Of a stretch of 64,000 nt of DNA, positions 25,393-32,594 are shown in pieces. The notes under the pieces are model-generated. The model was not told where the DNA came from, made no database searches, and saw only the letters and a list, made by a program, of their open reading frames with translations. Position numbers and translations under genes: made by a program. The stretch comes from JABDMH01 sp964428345 (lineage in GTDB: Bacteria; Bacteroidota; Bacteroidia; Chitinophagales; Saprospiraceae), in contig CAYRYD010000019.1 of the NCBI GenBank assembly GCA_964428345.1, forward strand, positions 1 through 64,000. The letters are read 5' to 3'. Each line of letters begins with the position of its first letter. Position 1 is the stretch's first letter.

Positions 25393-26349
25393 ATGGAAAA
25401 AGATAATACTACCCGGCGAGATTTTATTAAACTGAGCGTCGCTGCTTCCTGCGGAAGTGCCCTATGTTCCTGCAAGGGGACCGGGCATTCCGGCACCACT
25501 GCGGCCTCGGAGGGAGAAAAAATCCGGTTACTGGCTCCCGATGGATCGCTGGTTGAGGTCTTAAAGTCGCAGATAACTCCACTGCCGGAGGAAGAACTGA
25601 TTACGGGTTTGGCTGCCAGGGAAGGCATTCCGGGGCGTAGATTTGTCATGGTGATTGATTTGGCCAAATGCCGCAATGCGAGAAAATGTGTCTCTGCCTG
25701 TCAAAAAATGCATCATCAGCCGGAAGACAAGGAGTGGCTTCAGGTGCGATTATTACAAGATAATGAGGGAAGCTCCCCCTACTGGTTTCCAAAGACCTGC
25801 TTTCATTGTGACAATCCTCCGTGTGTCAAGGTTTGTCCGGTTAATGCTACCTTTAAAAGAGATGATGGTTTGGTGCTGATTGACAATGAGCGATGCATCG
25901 GTTGCAAATTCTGCATGGCCGCCTGTCCATATTCAACCCGGGTCTTCAACTGGGATGAACCCGATCAGACGGAGGAAATTTCAATGTGTACGCACTCGCC
26001 CGAAACCAGTGTTCCCAGCCGGGTTGGTACGGTTGACAAATGCGATTTTTGCCCCGATATGGCGAGAAGAGGCCGCTTGCCGGATTGTGTAACTGCCTGC
26101 CCAAATGGGGTCTTTTATTTTGGAGATGAAATCGAAGATACCGTCACTAACGGTGAAGAAACCGTAAGGTTTAAACAGTTGATAGCCGATCGTGCCGGAT
26201 ACCGGTATATGGAAGAGCTGGGTACCAAACCGCGGGTTTACTATCTGCCTCCACGCGACCGGATCTTCCCGGTAGAACGGGGACTGGAAGACCTTTCCGA
26301 TCCTCTGAAAGAGATGTTCAGCGAATTATTCAACAGCATGGAATCTTAA
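25393..26349 (+). CDS. NrfC/HybA-type 4Fe-4S electron-transfer subunit with Tat signal
   Basis: A 318-residue iron-sulphur protein expected on the periplasmic face. The N-terminus has Thr-Arg-Arg-Asp-Phe-Ile-Lys, a consensus Tat motif, followed by a short hydrophobic segment. Three complete four-cysteine sets are visible (C136/139/144/148, C168/171/174/178, C217/220/232/236). The fourth set reads C93-x2-A96-x2-C99-x3-C103: the expected second cysteine is alanine, so this site has three cysteine ligands. Such proteins pass electrons between an NrfD-type quinone protein and a partner. The gene ends 12 bases before the NrfD start, so the two subunits are surely co-expressed. No molybdopterin subunit is encoded nearby. 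Confidence 0.9.
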   Translation: MEKDNTTRRDFIKLSVAASCGSALCSCKGTGHSGTTAASEGEKIRLLAPDGSLVEVLKSQITPLPEEELITGLAAREGIPGRRFVMVIDLAKCRNARKCVSACQKMHHQPEDKEWLQVRLLQDNEGSSPYWFPKTCFHCDNPPCVKVCPVNATFKRDDGLVLIDNERCIGCKFCMAACPYSTRVFNWDEPDQTEEISMCTHSPETSVPSRVGTVDKCDFCPDMARRGRLPDCVTACPNGVFYFGDEIEDTVTNGEETVRFKQLIADRAGYRYMEELGTKPRVYYLPPRDRIFPVERGLEDLSDPLKEMFSELFNSMES

Positions 26350-26361
26350 TTGTATCAGGCT

Positions 26362-27684
26362 ATGAAAGTCAACAAAGACACAGCAACGATTCTTCAGCAA
26401 TTTGCTCCGGACATGGAGACTACAACCCTCAAATGGAAACTATGGGTGGGATTTCTCGTGATTTGCATTTTACTGGGAGTTTATGCTTTATATGTACAGG
26501 TAAAATACGGTCATATAGTGACCGGTATGCGCGATCATGTAGTATGGGGATTGTATATCGCTAATTTTATTTTTTTCATCGGAATAAGTTATGCCGGTGC
26601 GGTGATCTCGGGCATCCTGCATTTACTGAATGTAGAATGGAGGAAACCCATCATCCGCATTGCTGAGCTCATCACCGTAATAGCCACGATCATCGGCCCG
26701 GTCTTTATTTTACTATGTGTGGGTCGTTTGGACAGGTTGCATCATCTGATACTTTATCCGCGATTGCAATCTCCGATCACCTGGGATGTACTAGCCATCA
26801 GTACTTACCTCATTGGAAGTATCATTTTTCTGTATCTGGCACTGATCAAGGATTTTGCCATATACCGTGACGCGAAGAATCTCAAAGTCGCTCCCTGGAT
26901 AAAACGAGTTTATAAAACCCTTTCATTGGGTTACCGGGGCACACCAGGCCAGGATAGACAGATTGCTACATCCATGAATCTTATGGCTCTCATTATTATA
27001 CCACTGGCGGTGGTGGTACATTCAGTATTATCGTGGATTTTTGGTATGACTTTGCGCCCCGGATGGCACAGCACGATCTTTGGGCCCTATTTTGTTTTGG
27101 CGGCTATTTACTCGGGTACCGGAGTTCTTATCGTTGCGATGTATGTTTACCGCAAGATCCTGAAACTGGACCAGTATATTCTTGATAAACACTTCGTATA
27201 TCTCGGTTTTATTATGTTGGTACTGGCTGCCGGCTACGGATATTTTACCTTTTCAGAATATCTGACCAGTTGGTATGGTTCCGAAAAATGGGAAAATGAG
27301 GTATTGGAAAAGATCTTTAATTTTGATGAATATGGATGGTGGTTTTTCTACACAAATGTAGTAGGAATATTACTACCGATTTTCATTGTTGCCATTCCAG
27401 CTACCCGGAAACCCGGGTGGATAACACTGGCCGCTTTTTTGATGGTCTCCGCCCTGTGGATCAAAAGATACTTAATCATTGTACCAACCCTGGAGGCACC
27501 CCTGATTCCCATACAGGATCTGCGTCCGGAATACGTCAACTATTCAGCAACCTGGGTTGAATGGGCTTTAACAGTAGCCGGCGTGGCCACCTTCCTGCTC
27601 TTCTTTTCACTGATCACCAAATTTATTACCATTATACCGGTTAGTGAAGTAGCCGAATCAGAGAGCGCTCCTCAACCTGTATGA
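26362..27684 (+). CDS. nrfD: NrfD/PsrC-type quinone-interacting membrane protein
   Basis: A 440-residue integral membrane protein with about nine or ten helices. The first helices carry Trp-Gly-Leu-Tyr-Ile-Ala-Asn-Phe-Ile-Phe-Phe-Ile-Gly-Ile-Ser-Tyr-Ala-Gly, typical of the NrfD/PsrC/ActC family, which oxidises or reduces menaquinol. A loop near 200 (Gly-Thr-Pro-Gly-Gln-Asp-Arg) and the Leu-Arg-Pro-Gly-Trp-His motif resemble the ActC-like branch of alternative complex III more than the smaller NrfD proteins. The ATG at 26362 is used instead of an in-frame TTG at 26350. Together with the Fe-S protein it forms a quinone-linked electron module. The direction of electron flow is not known. Confidence 0.9.
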   Translation: MKVNKDTATILQQFAPDMETTTLKWKLWVGFLVICILLGVYALYVQVKYGHIVTGMRDHVVWGLYIANFIFFIGISYAGAVISGILHLLNVEWRKPIIRIAELITVIATIIGPVFILLCVGRLDRLHHLILYPRLQSPITWDVLAISTYLIGSIIFLYLALIKDFAIYRDAKNLKVAPWIKRVYKTLSLGYRGTPGQDRQIATSMNLMALIIIPLAVVVHSVLSWIFGMTLRPGWHSTIFGPYFVLAAIYSGTGVLIVAMYVYRKILKLDQYILDKHFVYLGFIMLVLAAGYGYFTFSEYLTSWYGSEKWENEVLEKIFNFDEYGWWFFYTNVVGILLPIFIVAIPATRKPGWITLAAFLMVSALWIKRYLIIVPTLEAPLIPIQDLRPEYVNYSATWVEWALTVAGVATFLLFFSLITKFITIIPVSEVAESESAPQPV

Positions 27685-27700
27685 TTTTAATCCTGAAAAC

Positions 27701-28624
27701 ATGAAAAAGATTGTGAACACCGGTAAGATAAGCGATACCCACTCCAATAGGAAAACCGGCTTCAGTTTGAAGTTTTTTCTTCTTTTTCTTATGCTGGTAA
27801 TTATCACGGCAGATGTGACCGGATTTCAGGATGAAACTTACCAGACCAGATTGAGTTTATCCTGCATCCAGATGCCGGAACGCCAGGTCGCTATTGAAGC
27901 ACGACTTAGAGCCAGAGTTGAGGGTCAGTATGTCGGTTTGCCAAAGGTCGAAGTAACCTTCTTCAGTGAAGGCGATTCATCCGTTTACCTTGGAATCGCC
28001 ACTACGGATGACAAGGGGATCGCCAGAATCATGTCCTCGAGAGATCAACTGGTTCGGGGTGATGACAACTTTTATACGGTAAAGGCAAATTTTGAGGGCA
28101 ATGAGCGCTATGATGAAAGTGACAATGATCTTTCCTTCAAACCAGCTGTATTTGAAATGAATGCAGAGGAAGTCGATTCTGTCAAAACAATTACGGTCAA
28201 GGTTTATGAAGACACCGAAGAAATGCCCCCTTTGGCAGATGCTGAAGTCTTTCTTTTGGTACCCCGGATGTTTAGTGACCTGACTATTGGTACCGAATTT
28301 ACTGATGATGACGGTATGGCGGAATTTGTCTTTCCCAATGATCTTCCGGGAGGACAAGGAGGAGAATTGTCGATCAAGGCAAGAATTGATGAAACGGATG
28401 AGCATGCCTCCCTGGCCAACCAGGTTGATGTGACATGGGGAGTACCAATTGCTGTTGCCATTGCCGATAAGCATAAGGAACGGGCACTATGGACCTCCCA
28501 TCCCCCGTTGTGGATGGTTATCACCTTTGCCATCCTCATGACGTTGGTATGGGGTCATTATTTTATTATTATATTCAAACTATACCTGGTAAAAAGGGAG
28601 GCATCGAGGTCATCCGGAATTTGA
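27701..28624 (+). CDS. Membrane-anchored protein with Ig-like domains, unrecognised
   Basis: A 307-residue protein with an N-terminal hydrophobic segment (about 21-41), a periplasmic region that looks like two beta-sandwich domains (each with an Asp-Asp-x-Gly-x-Ala turn: Thr-Thr-Asp-Asp-Lys-Gly-Ile-Ala and Thr-Asp-Asp-Asp-Gly-Met-Ala), and a C-terminal transmembrane helix (about 270-295) with basic flanks. The repeats resemble carboxypeptidase-regulatory or Ig-like folds. It sits 16 bases after nrfD and before the monohaem cytochrome, which suggests a structural or docking subunit of the electron-transfer complex. I know no family match. Confidence 0.75.
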   Translation: MKKIVNTGKISDTHSNRKTGFSLKFFLLFLMLVIITADVTGFQDETYQTRLSLSCIQMPERQVAIEARLRARVEGQYVGLPKVEVTFFSEGDSSVYLGIATTDDKGIARIMSSRDQLVRGDDNFYTVKANFEGNERYDESDNDLSFKPAVFEMNAEEVDSVKTITVKVYEDTEEMPPLADAEVFLLVPRMFSDLTIGTEFTDDDGMAEFVFPNDLPGGQGGELSIKARIDETDEHASLANQVDVTWGVPIAVAIADKHKERALWTSHPPLWMVITFAILMTLVWGHYFIIIFKLYLVKREASRSSGI

Positions 28625-28701
28625 GAATAGAATCTGACCACTTTATGAAATTAATTGAAGAACCAGGAAGTTATAAATAAATAAAACTAAATTCAACGAT
28701 A

Positions 28702-29106
28702 ATGGGAAAACAAATTGTCTATGTAGCGACGATCTTTGGAGCTGCTGTCGTATTGACATCCTTTGTAGGTATTCGACAAAATGAACCCTGGTCAGTACCC
28801 GACAAATACGAGAAAATGGAGAACCCGTTAAAAGGGGACAAAGAGTCCATAAGCATCGGCAAGTCGCTCTATCGAAAACACTGTCGGTCATGCCACGGGG
28901 ATGAAGGATTGGGAGATGGACCCAAATCAGCAGAATTGGATACTCATTGTGGAGATTTTACCGCCAGCACGTTTCAAGCCCAGAGTGATGGTGCCATATT
29001 TTACAAGACTTTTGAAGGCCGGGGCGATATGCCGGGATATTCCAAGAAAATACCGGATGAAGAGGATATCTGGAGCATCGTCAATTACGTGAGAACTCTA
29101 AAATAA
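28702..29106 (+). CDS. Monohaem class I cytochrome c
   Basis: A 134-residue periplasmic cytochrome with an N-terminal hydrophobic segment (about 5-23) that may stay as an anchor. The haem site is C61-Arg-Ser-C64-H65 in Tyr-Arg-Lys-His-Cys-Arg-Ser-Cys-His-Gly-Asp, and the distal ligand is probably M110 in Gly-Asp-Met-Pro-Gly-Tyr. The final helix Ile-Trp-Ser-Ile-Val-Asn-Tyr-Val-Arg is the normal C-terminal helix of the fold. It is the last gene before a terminator hairpin, so it is likely the mobile or bound electron acceptor of the NrfC/NrfD module. Confidence 0.92.
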   Translation: MGKQIVYVATIFGAAVVLTSFVGIRQNEPWSVPDKYEKMENPLKGDKESISIGKSLYRKHCRSCHGDEGLGDGPKSAELDTHCGDFTASTFQAQSDGAIFYKTFEGRGDMPGYSKKIPDEEDIWSIVNYVRTLK

Positions 29107-29125
29107 CCTTCACCTGAATTAAGGC

Positions 29126-29173
29126 AACACCGAAGGGTGTCCTGAAAAAGACGTCCTTTGGTGTTGGGTTTTT
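29126..29173 (+). terminator. Rho-independent terminator after the monohaem cytochrome
   Basis: AACACCGAAGG (29126-29136) pairs with CCTTTGGTGTT (29155-29165), with ten of eleven positions complementary, and is followed by GGGTTTTT (29166-29173). It lies 20 bases after the cytochrome stop codon. It separates the 23765-29106 series from the hexahaem gene, which therefore has its own promoter. Confidence 0.75.
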
Positions 29174-29432
29174 GCAGGGATAACGCTCATTTCACAAAAA
29201 GGTAAGTAACTGATAAATCCCTGGGATGTAATTAATGTCTCCCCACAGTGCCGAATAAGAAGACGATGTCACTATATTCTTACTTGGTCTGTAATTGCAG
29301 GTTCCAGGGGGGTCTCTGGTCAGGAGACTGCGAAAAGGTAAAAAGAAATTTTTTATCTCCTTCCAACCGGACAGTAAGTTTTCAATGATGATCTTAATCA
29401 CTTTTCATCAAAATAAATATCACCTCTAAAAA

Positions 29433-29477
29433 TTTCATTACTACCTCCAATTGTCATAGTTTTGTCATAGTTGTTTG
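29433..29477 (+). promoter_or_regulatory. Candidate promoter and tandem TTGTCATAGTT repeat
   Basis: TAGTTTTG at 29457-29464 fits the Bacteroidota -7 consensus TAnnTTTG. A TTTC (one base from TTTG) lies at 29433-29436, 20 bases upstream. The sequence TTGTCATAGTT occurs twice (29451-29461 and 29462-29472), overlapping the -7 element. This gives a 5' leader of roughly 45 bases before the ATG at 29515. The repeat could be a regulator site. Confidence 0.45.
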
Positions 29478-29514
29478 AATTTATGAATTAATTAACAATT
29501 ATAAACCGCATGCC

Positions 29515-30546
29515 ATGCAAACAAAACTCATACTGTCGGTTTGGTTCACTTTCTTAGTTGTGATATTTACAGCCAGTTGCGTCAAAGAAGGTCCACAGGG
29601 CCCGGCTGGTCTCAATGGTCAGGATGGAGTGGATGGCATAGACGGTCTTGATGGCACGGAGAAATGCAGTTCCTGCCATGCATCCAATACCGATCTTTAC
29701 GCCAAACAATTGCAGTACAGAAATTCGGTTCATGCCACCGGAGGTAACTTTTTCAGAAATGCTACTTCCTGTGCCATTTGCCACACGCATGAAGGTTTCC
29801 TCGAAAGGCTCGAAAACGGAGGTTTGACAACGGCAGCTCCGATTCAGGATCCAACCCCCATCAATTGCCGGACCTGCCATCTGATCCACGAAAATTATGA
29901 CGTCACTGATTATCAGCTGAGAGTCACTGGTCCTGTTCAACTCATCAATGGAGGTACCGTCGATTTCGGTAAGGGTAATATGTGTATCAACTGCCACCAA
30001 TCCAGGCCTTACGACCTGCCCATTGTCGGTACTGATAGTACGACCATTACCAGTAGTCGATGGGGTACCCATCATGGTCCTCAATCGGCTCTCATCTTTG
30101 GACTGGGGGGGTATGAAGGTCCTGGTCCTATGGACTATACGGGTTCTCCCCACAAAGATGTAATTCCCGATGGATGTATCTCCTGCCACATGGCTACCGC
30201 CTTTGGCAATTCGGGTGGAGGTCACACGCTGCAGATGTATTATGGAGAAAATGAAACTCCGAATGTCGTAGCCTGTACCCCTTGTCACACCGGTGCTACC
30301 GATTTTAACATCAACGGAGCCCAGGATGACATTGAGGCGCTCCTGGCTGAACTGGAAGACCTTCTCATTACCGAAGGTGTCTTGAACCCAAACAGCGGTC
30401 TCTGGAATACCGGAACTTACCGGACAGAAGTAGCTGGTGCAGCGATAAACTGGATCTTCATCGAAGAAGACCGAAGCAAGGGTGTCCACAACTATAAATA
30501 CGCTAAGGCATTGCTGACCAACTCCATCGAAGCTCTTAAACAATAG
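29515..30546 (+). CDS. Hexahaem cytochrome c lipoprotein with collagen-like stalk
   Basis: A 343-residue lipoprotein (Thr-Ala-Ser-C22 at the end of the signal). Residues 26-47 are seven uninterrupted Gly-x-y triplets of collagen type, forming a short stalk. Six CXXCH haem sites follow at 51-55, 86-90, 118-122, 157-161, 221-225 and 254-258, with additional histidines (for example His-His-Gly-Pro near 186) that could act as distal ligands. The last 85 residues have no haem site. It is plausibly displayed on the periplasmic or outer surface and could be the terminal acceptor or reductase of the neighbouring electron chain. The exact multihaem family is not clear to me; a cytochrome c554-like or octahaem relative are possibilities. 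Confidence 0.9.
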   Translation: MQTKLILSVWFTFLVVIFTASCVKEGPQGPAGLNGQDGVDGIDGLDGTEKCSSCHASNTDLYAKQLQYRNSVHATGGNFFRNATSCAICHTHEGFLERLENGGLTTAAPIQDPTPINCRTCHLIHENYDVTDYQLRVTGPVQLINGGTVDFGKGNMCINCHQSRPYDLPIVGTDSTTITSSRWGTHHGPQSALIFGLGGYEGPGPMDYTGSPHKDVIPDGCISCHMATAFGNSGGGHTLQMYYGENETPNVVACTPCHTGATDFNINGAQDDIEALLAELEDLLITEGVLNPNSGLWNTGTYRTEVAGAAINWIFIEEDRSKGVHNYKYAKALLTNSIEALKQ

Positions 30547-30646
30547 AAGGGTACTGACAACAGATAAATTGACCAGTTAGTTAGTTTTATTAAACCGGTT
30601 CCATTGTAATGAAAAGCAAAAACATTTTCCACCCTATTTTTGCAGA

Positions 30647-31417
30647 GTGAGATGTTTTCTTCAGCTTAAGTACGATGGAACCGGTTTTCACGGGTGGCAG
30701 AAACTTAAAAACTTGCCAACCATTCAATACACTGTGGAGGAAGCACTGGCCCGTATGCTTCGCCGTCCGGTACGCTGCCACGGTTGTGGTCGAACTGATG
30801 CCGGTGTGCACGCCATGAATTTCTATGCGCACCTTAACCTGGAAAATTTCGAACTGTCCAATCTTGTCTACCGGCTGAATCGATTATTGCCGCCCGCCAT
30901 TTTAGCTAAAGACTTATTCGAGGTCCCACCAGATGCTCATGCCCAGAGAGATGCACTGGAAAGGGTTTACCAGTATCATGTAAGCCTCGAAAAAGATCCT
31001 TTCGGGTATCCATTCCGCTTTTGGTACCAGTCTCAAAAATTCGATGCTTCGAGCTTACAGACATTGGCCAACCAATTGACCGGAACCCATGATTTTCGAG
31101 CTTTCAGCAAAACTCCGGCAAGACAGATTCACACCATCAGTACGATTTTTCGCAGCCACTGGATCCAGAAAGAAGCCAACCACTATGTATTTGAAATCAG
31201 TGGAAACCGTTTTGCCCGGGGTATGATCCGGCTTCTCGTTGGCAATATGCTGGAAGTCGCATCGGGCAATTTGTCAGCAGACACTTTTCAGGATGCGCTG
31301 TTTAACCAAAAGAGATTACCGTTCTTCAAAATGGTACCGCCGGGAGGTTTACATCTGGTCGCGGTCAAATATCCTTATCTGGATGACCAGTCCGGGTTTC
31401 TACCTGCAGATATATGA
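30647..31417 (+). CDS. truA: tRNA pseudouridine synthase A
   Basis: Cytosolic enzyme that converts uridines 38-40 of the tRNA anticodon arm to pseudouridine. The sequence begins Met(GTG)-Arg-Cys-Phe-Leu-Gln-Leu-Lys-Tyr-Asp-Gly-Thr-Gly-Phe-His-Gly-Trp-Gln, as TruA proteins do, which supports the GTG start. The catalytic aspartate is in Gly-Arg-Thr-Asp-Ala-Gly-Val-His-Ala. Further family blocks are Phe-Arg-Ala-Phe-Ser-Lys and Gly-Asn-Arg-Phe-Ala-Arg-Gly-Met-Ile-Arg. The length of 256 is normal. It is convergent with the DUF4097 gene 21 bases away. Confidence 0.96.
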   Translation: MRCFLQLKYDGTGFHGWQKLKNLPTIQYTVEEALARMLRRPVRCHGCGRTDAGVHAMNFYAHLNLENFELSNLVYRLNRLLPPAILAKDLFEVPPDAHAQRDALERVYQYHVSLEKDPFGYPFRFWYQSQKFDASSLQTLANQLTGTHDFRAFSKTPARQIHTISTIFRSHWIQKEANHYVFEISGNRFARGMIRLLVGNMLEVASGNLSADTFQDALFNQKRLPFFKMVPPGGLHLVAVKYPYLDDQSGFLPADI

Positions 31418-31438
31418 CATCCAAAGATTGGAATATTC

Positions 31439-32254
31439 TTATGGTTTCTTCCTCAGATAAATGTTGCTGTAAATAGCCTGAAGATTCAGTGAATTATCTC
31501 CGTTGTTTAAGTTGCCTACTACCTTACTTTCGTAAATCCGGTTTATACTTCGACCGGTATCAATCGTAATGTCGAGATCGGAATAGATCCTGCCAAAATG
31601 GGTCTCCAGGGTAAGACTTAAATCCGAATTTTCCGGGATACTTACATCCACAAAACTGTAAACGGATTTAAGGTTACAATCGCTCTTGTTATTACGGTGG
31701 CCAAGTTGGGCGATCAAGTGTCCGTATATACTCTTCAAATCCATCTGATTTTCACAGTCTACTACTTCCAGGGAGCCAAAGCCGGTCTGGATCTTAATAG
31801 CCGGCCGAACCGGCACCAGGATGGTTAGCTTTATGTCAACCAAGACACCTACACTGTAACTGTTTGCTTCTTCACCATGCTCCGCTTTAATCGCCTGCCA
31901 ATCGATATCATCCTGATCACCAACTCTGATCATCACTTTCTCCTGACCTTTCCTGACAGTTACATATTTAGGCAGTGATTTCCAGTCCCTGATAGTTGAT
32001 CTTATCAACAATGCATCACCCCGTACTTCCGCATCAAGAACGAAAGCGTCATTACTCTCACCCAGATTAATGTCGACATTGCCGGCAATCTTCAGATCGT
32101 TACCGTCCCAATTTTTAACCACGATATCTCCCCATTCAAAATCACCTTCAATTTTATTTATCCCCTCAAGCGCGATAGAACGGTTAAAATTATTCTGGGC
32201 AAACACATGAAAACCACCGATAAAAACGCAAAATAGTACAATATAAAATTTCAT
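31439..32254 (-). CDS. DUF4097-like secreted beta-helix protein (copy 2)
   Basis: A 271-residue protein with signal peptide (cleavage near Val-Phe-Ala-Gln-Asn). The mature part consists of short beta strands of the DUF4097/putative adhesin type: Ile-Glu-Gly-Asp-Phe-Glu-Trp-Gly-Asp-Ile-Val-Val, Gly-Phe-Gly-Ser-Leu-Glu-Val, Ile-Tyr-Gly-His-Leu and the closing Ser-Asn-Ile-Tyr-Leu-Arg-Lys-Lys. It ends almost identically to the upstream paralogue at 32595 (Ser-Asp-Ile-Tyr-Leu-Arg-Lys-Lys), so the two are tandem paralogues. They form the output end of the sigma/anti-sigma operon. Biochemical role unknown; envelope-stress or surface polymer functions have been suggested for the family. Confidence 0.8.
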   Translation of the reverse strand: MKFYIVLFCVFIGGFHVFAQNNFNRSIALEGINKIEGDFEWGDIVVKNWDGNDLKIAGNVDINLGESNDAFVLDAEVRGDALLIRSTIRDWKSLPKYVTVRKGQEKVMIRVGDQDDIDWQAIKAEHGEEANSYSVGVLVDIKLTILVPVRPAIKIQTGFGSLEVVDCENQMDLKSIYGHLIAQLGHRNNKSDCNLKSVYSFVDVSIPENSDLSLTLETHFGRIYSDLDITIDTGRSINRIYESKVVGNLNNGDNSLNLQAIYSNIYLRKKP

Positions 32255-32263
32255 GATAATGTA

Positions 32264-32319
32264 GGTATTATGGTGTTTTGGTATTATGGTATTGTGGTTT
32301 TTTGGTGTTTTGGTTTTTT
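32264..32319 (+). repeat. Octanucleotide array GGTnTTnT, copy 1
   Basis: Seven consecutive octamers, each starting GG and of the form GGT(A/G/T)TT(A/G/T)T: GGTATTAT, GGTGTTTT, GGTATTAT, GGTATTGT, GGTTTTTT, GGTGTTTT, GGTTTTTT. The eight-base phase is exact. The GGTATTAT form is the reverse complement, in rotation, of the perfect array at 1-55. Confidence 0.85.
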
Positions 32320-32423
32320 TGATAAAAATATTCCGGCAGACTTACATTAAATCTCAAAAAATATATTTTCAAAAAAACTCTGCGGCCTCCGCGATCTCCG
32401 CGAGAGGCAAAATCCAGCATCTT

Positions 32424-32463
32424 GGTATTATGGTTTTATGGTGTTCTGGTATTGTGGTTTTAT
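32424..32463 (+). repeat. Octanucleotide array GGTnTTnT, copy 2
   Basis: Five in-phase octamers: GGTATTAT, GGTTTTAT, GGTGTTCT, GGTATTGT, GGTTTTAT. Both arrays are followed by GATAAAAAT and the same 90-base segment, showing that the array and the segment were duplicated together. Confidence 0.85.
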
Positions 32464-32544
32464 GATAAAAATCTTCCAGCAGACTTGCATTAAATCTCAT
32501 AAAATCTACGTTCAAAAAAACTCTGCGATCTCCCCGATCTCTGC

Positions 32545-32580
32545 GAGAGGCAAAACCTGGTGCTTTGGATTTTGCCTCTC
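32545..32580. repeat. Inverted repeat GAGAGGCAAAA / TTTTGCCTCTC
   Basis: A perfect 11-base stem with a 14-base loop, 15 bases beyond the stop codon of the upstream DUF4097 gene. No T-run follows on the minus strand, so a classical terminator is unlikely. An mRNA-stabilising or attenuating hairpin between the two paralogues is possible. Confidence 0.65.
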
Positions 32581-32594
32581 TGCGATCCAGTTGT

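Larger units (their letters stand above)
29107..29514. other. Intergenic region before the hexahaem gene
   Basis: The left part holds the terminator, the middle (29190-29420) shows nothing recognisable, and the right end holds the candidate promoter and a tandem repeat at 29433-29477. No coding sequence is supported. Confidence 0.6.
32255..32594. other. Repeat-filled spacer between DUF4097 paralogues
   Basis: This 340-base spacer has no coding sequence. It consists of two diverged direct copies (32264-32414 and 32424-32557) of a unit made of GG-phased octanucleotides, an A/T-rich middle and a CTCTGCG...GCGAGAGGCAAAA tail, plus a third inverted piece of the tail at 32570-32586. Mononucleotide runs of A occur in both copies. 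Confidence 0.8.

Noticed and set aside
28645..28680. An 11-codon frame (Met-Lys-Leu-Ile-Glu-Glu-Pro-Gly-Ser-Tyr-Lys) before the monohaem cytochrome
   Set aside because: Too short to distinguish from chance and without a family; it may only be leader sequence.
29554..30543. A 329-codon frame antisense to the hexahaem gene
   Set aside because: The sense strand has six CXXCH sites and a lipobox; the antisense protein has no plausible domain and arises from codon bias.
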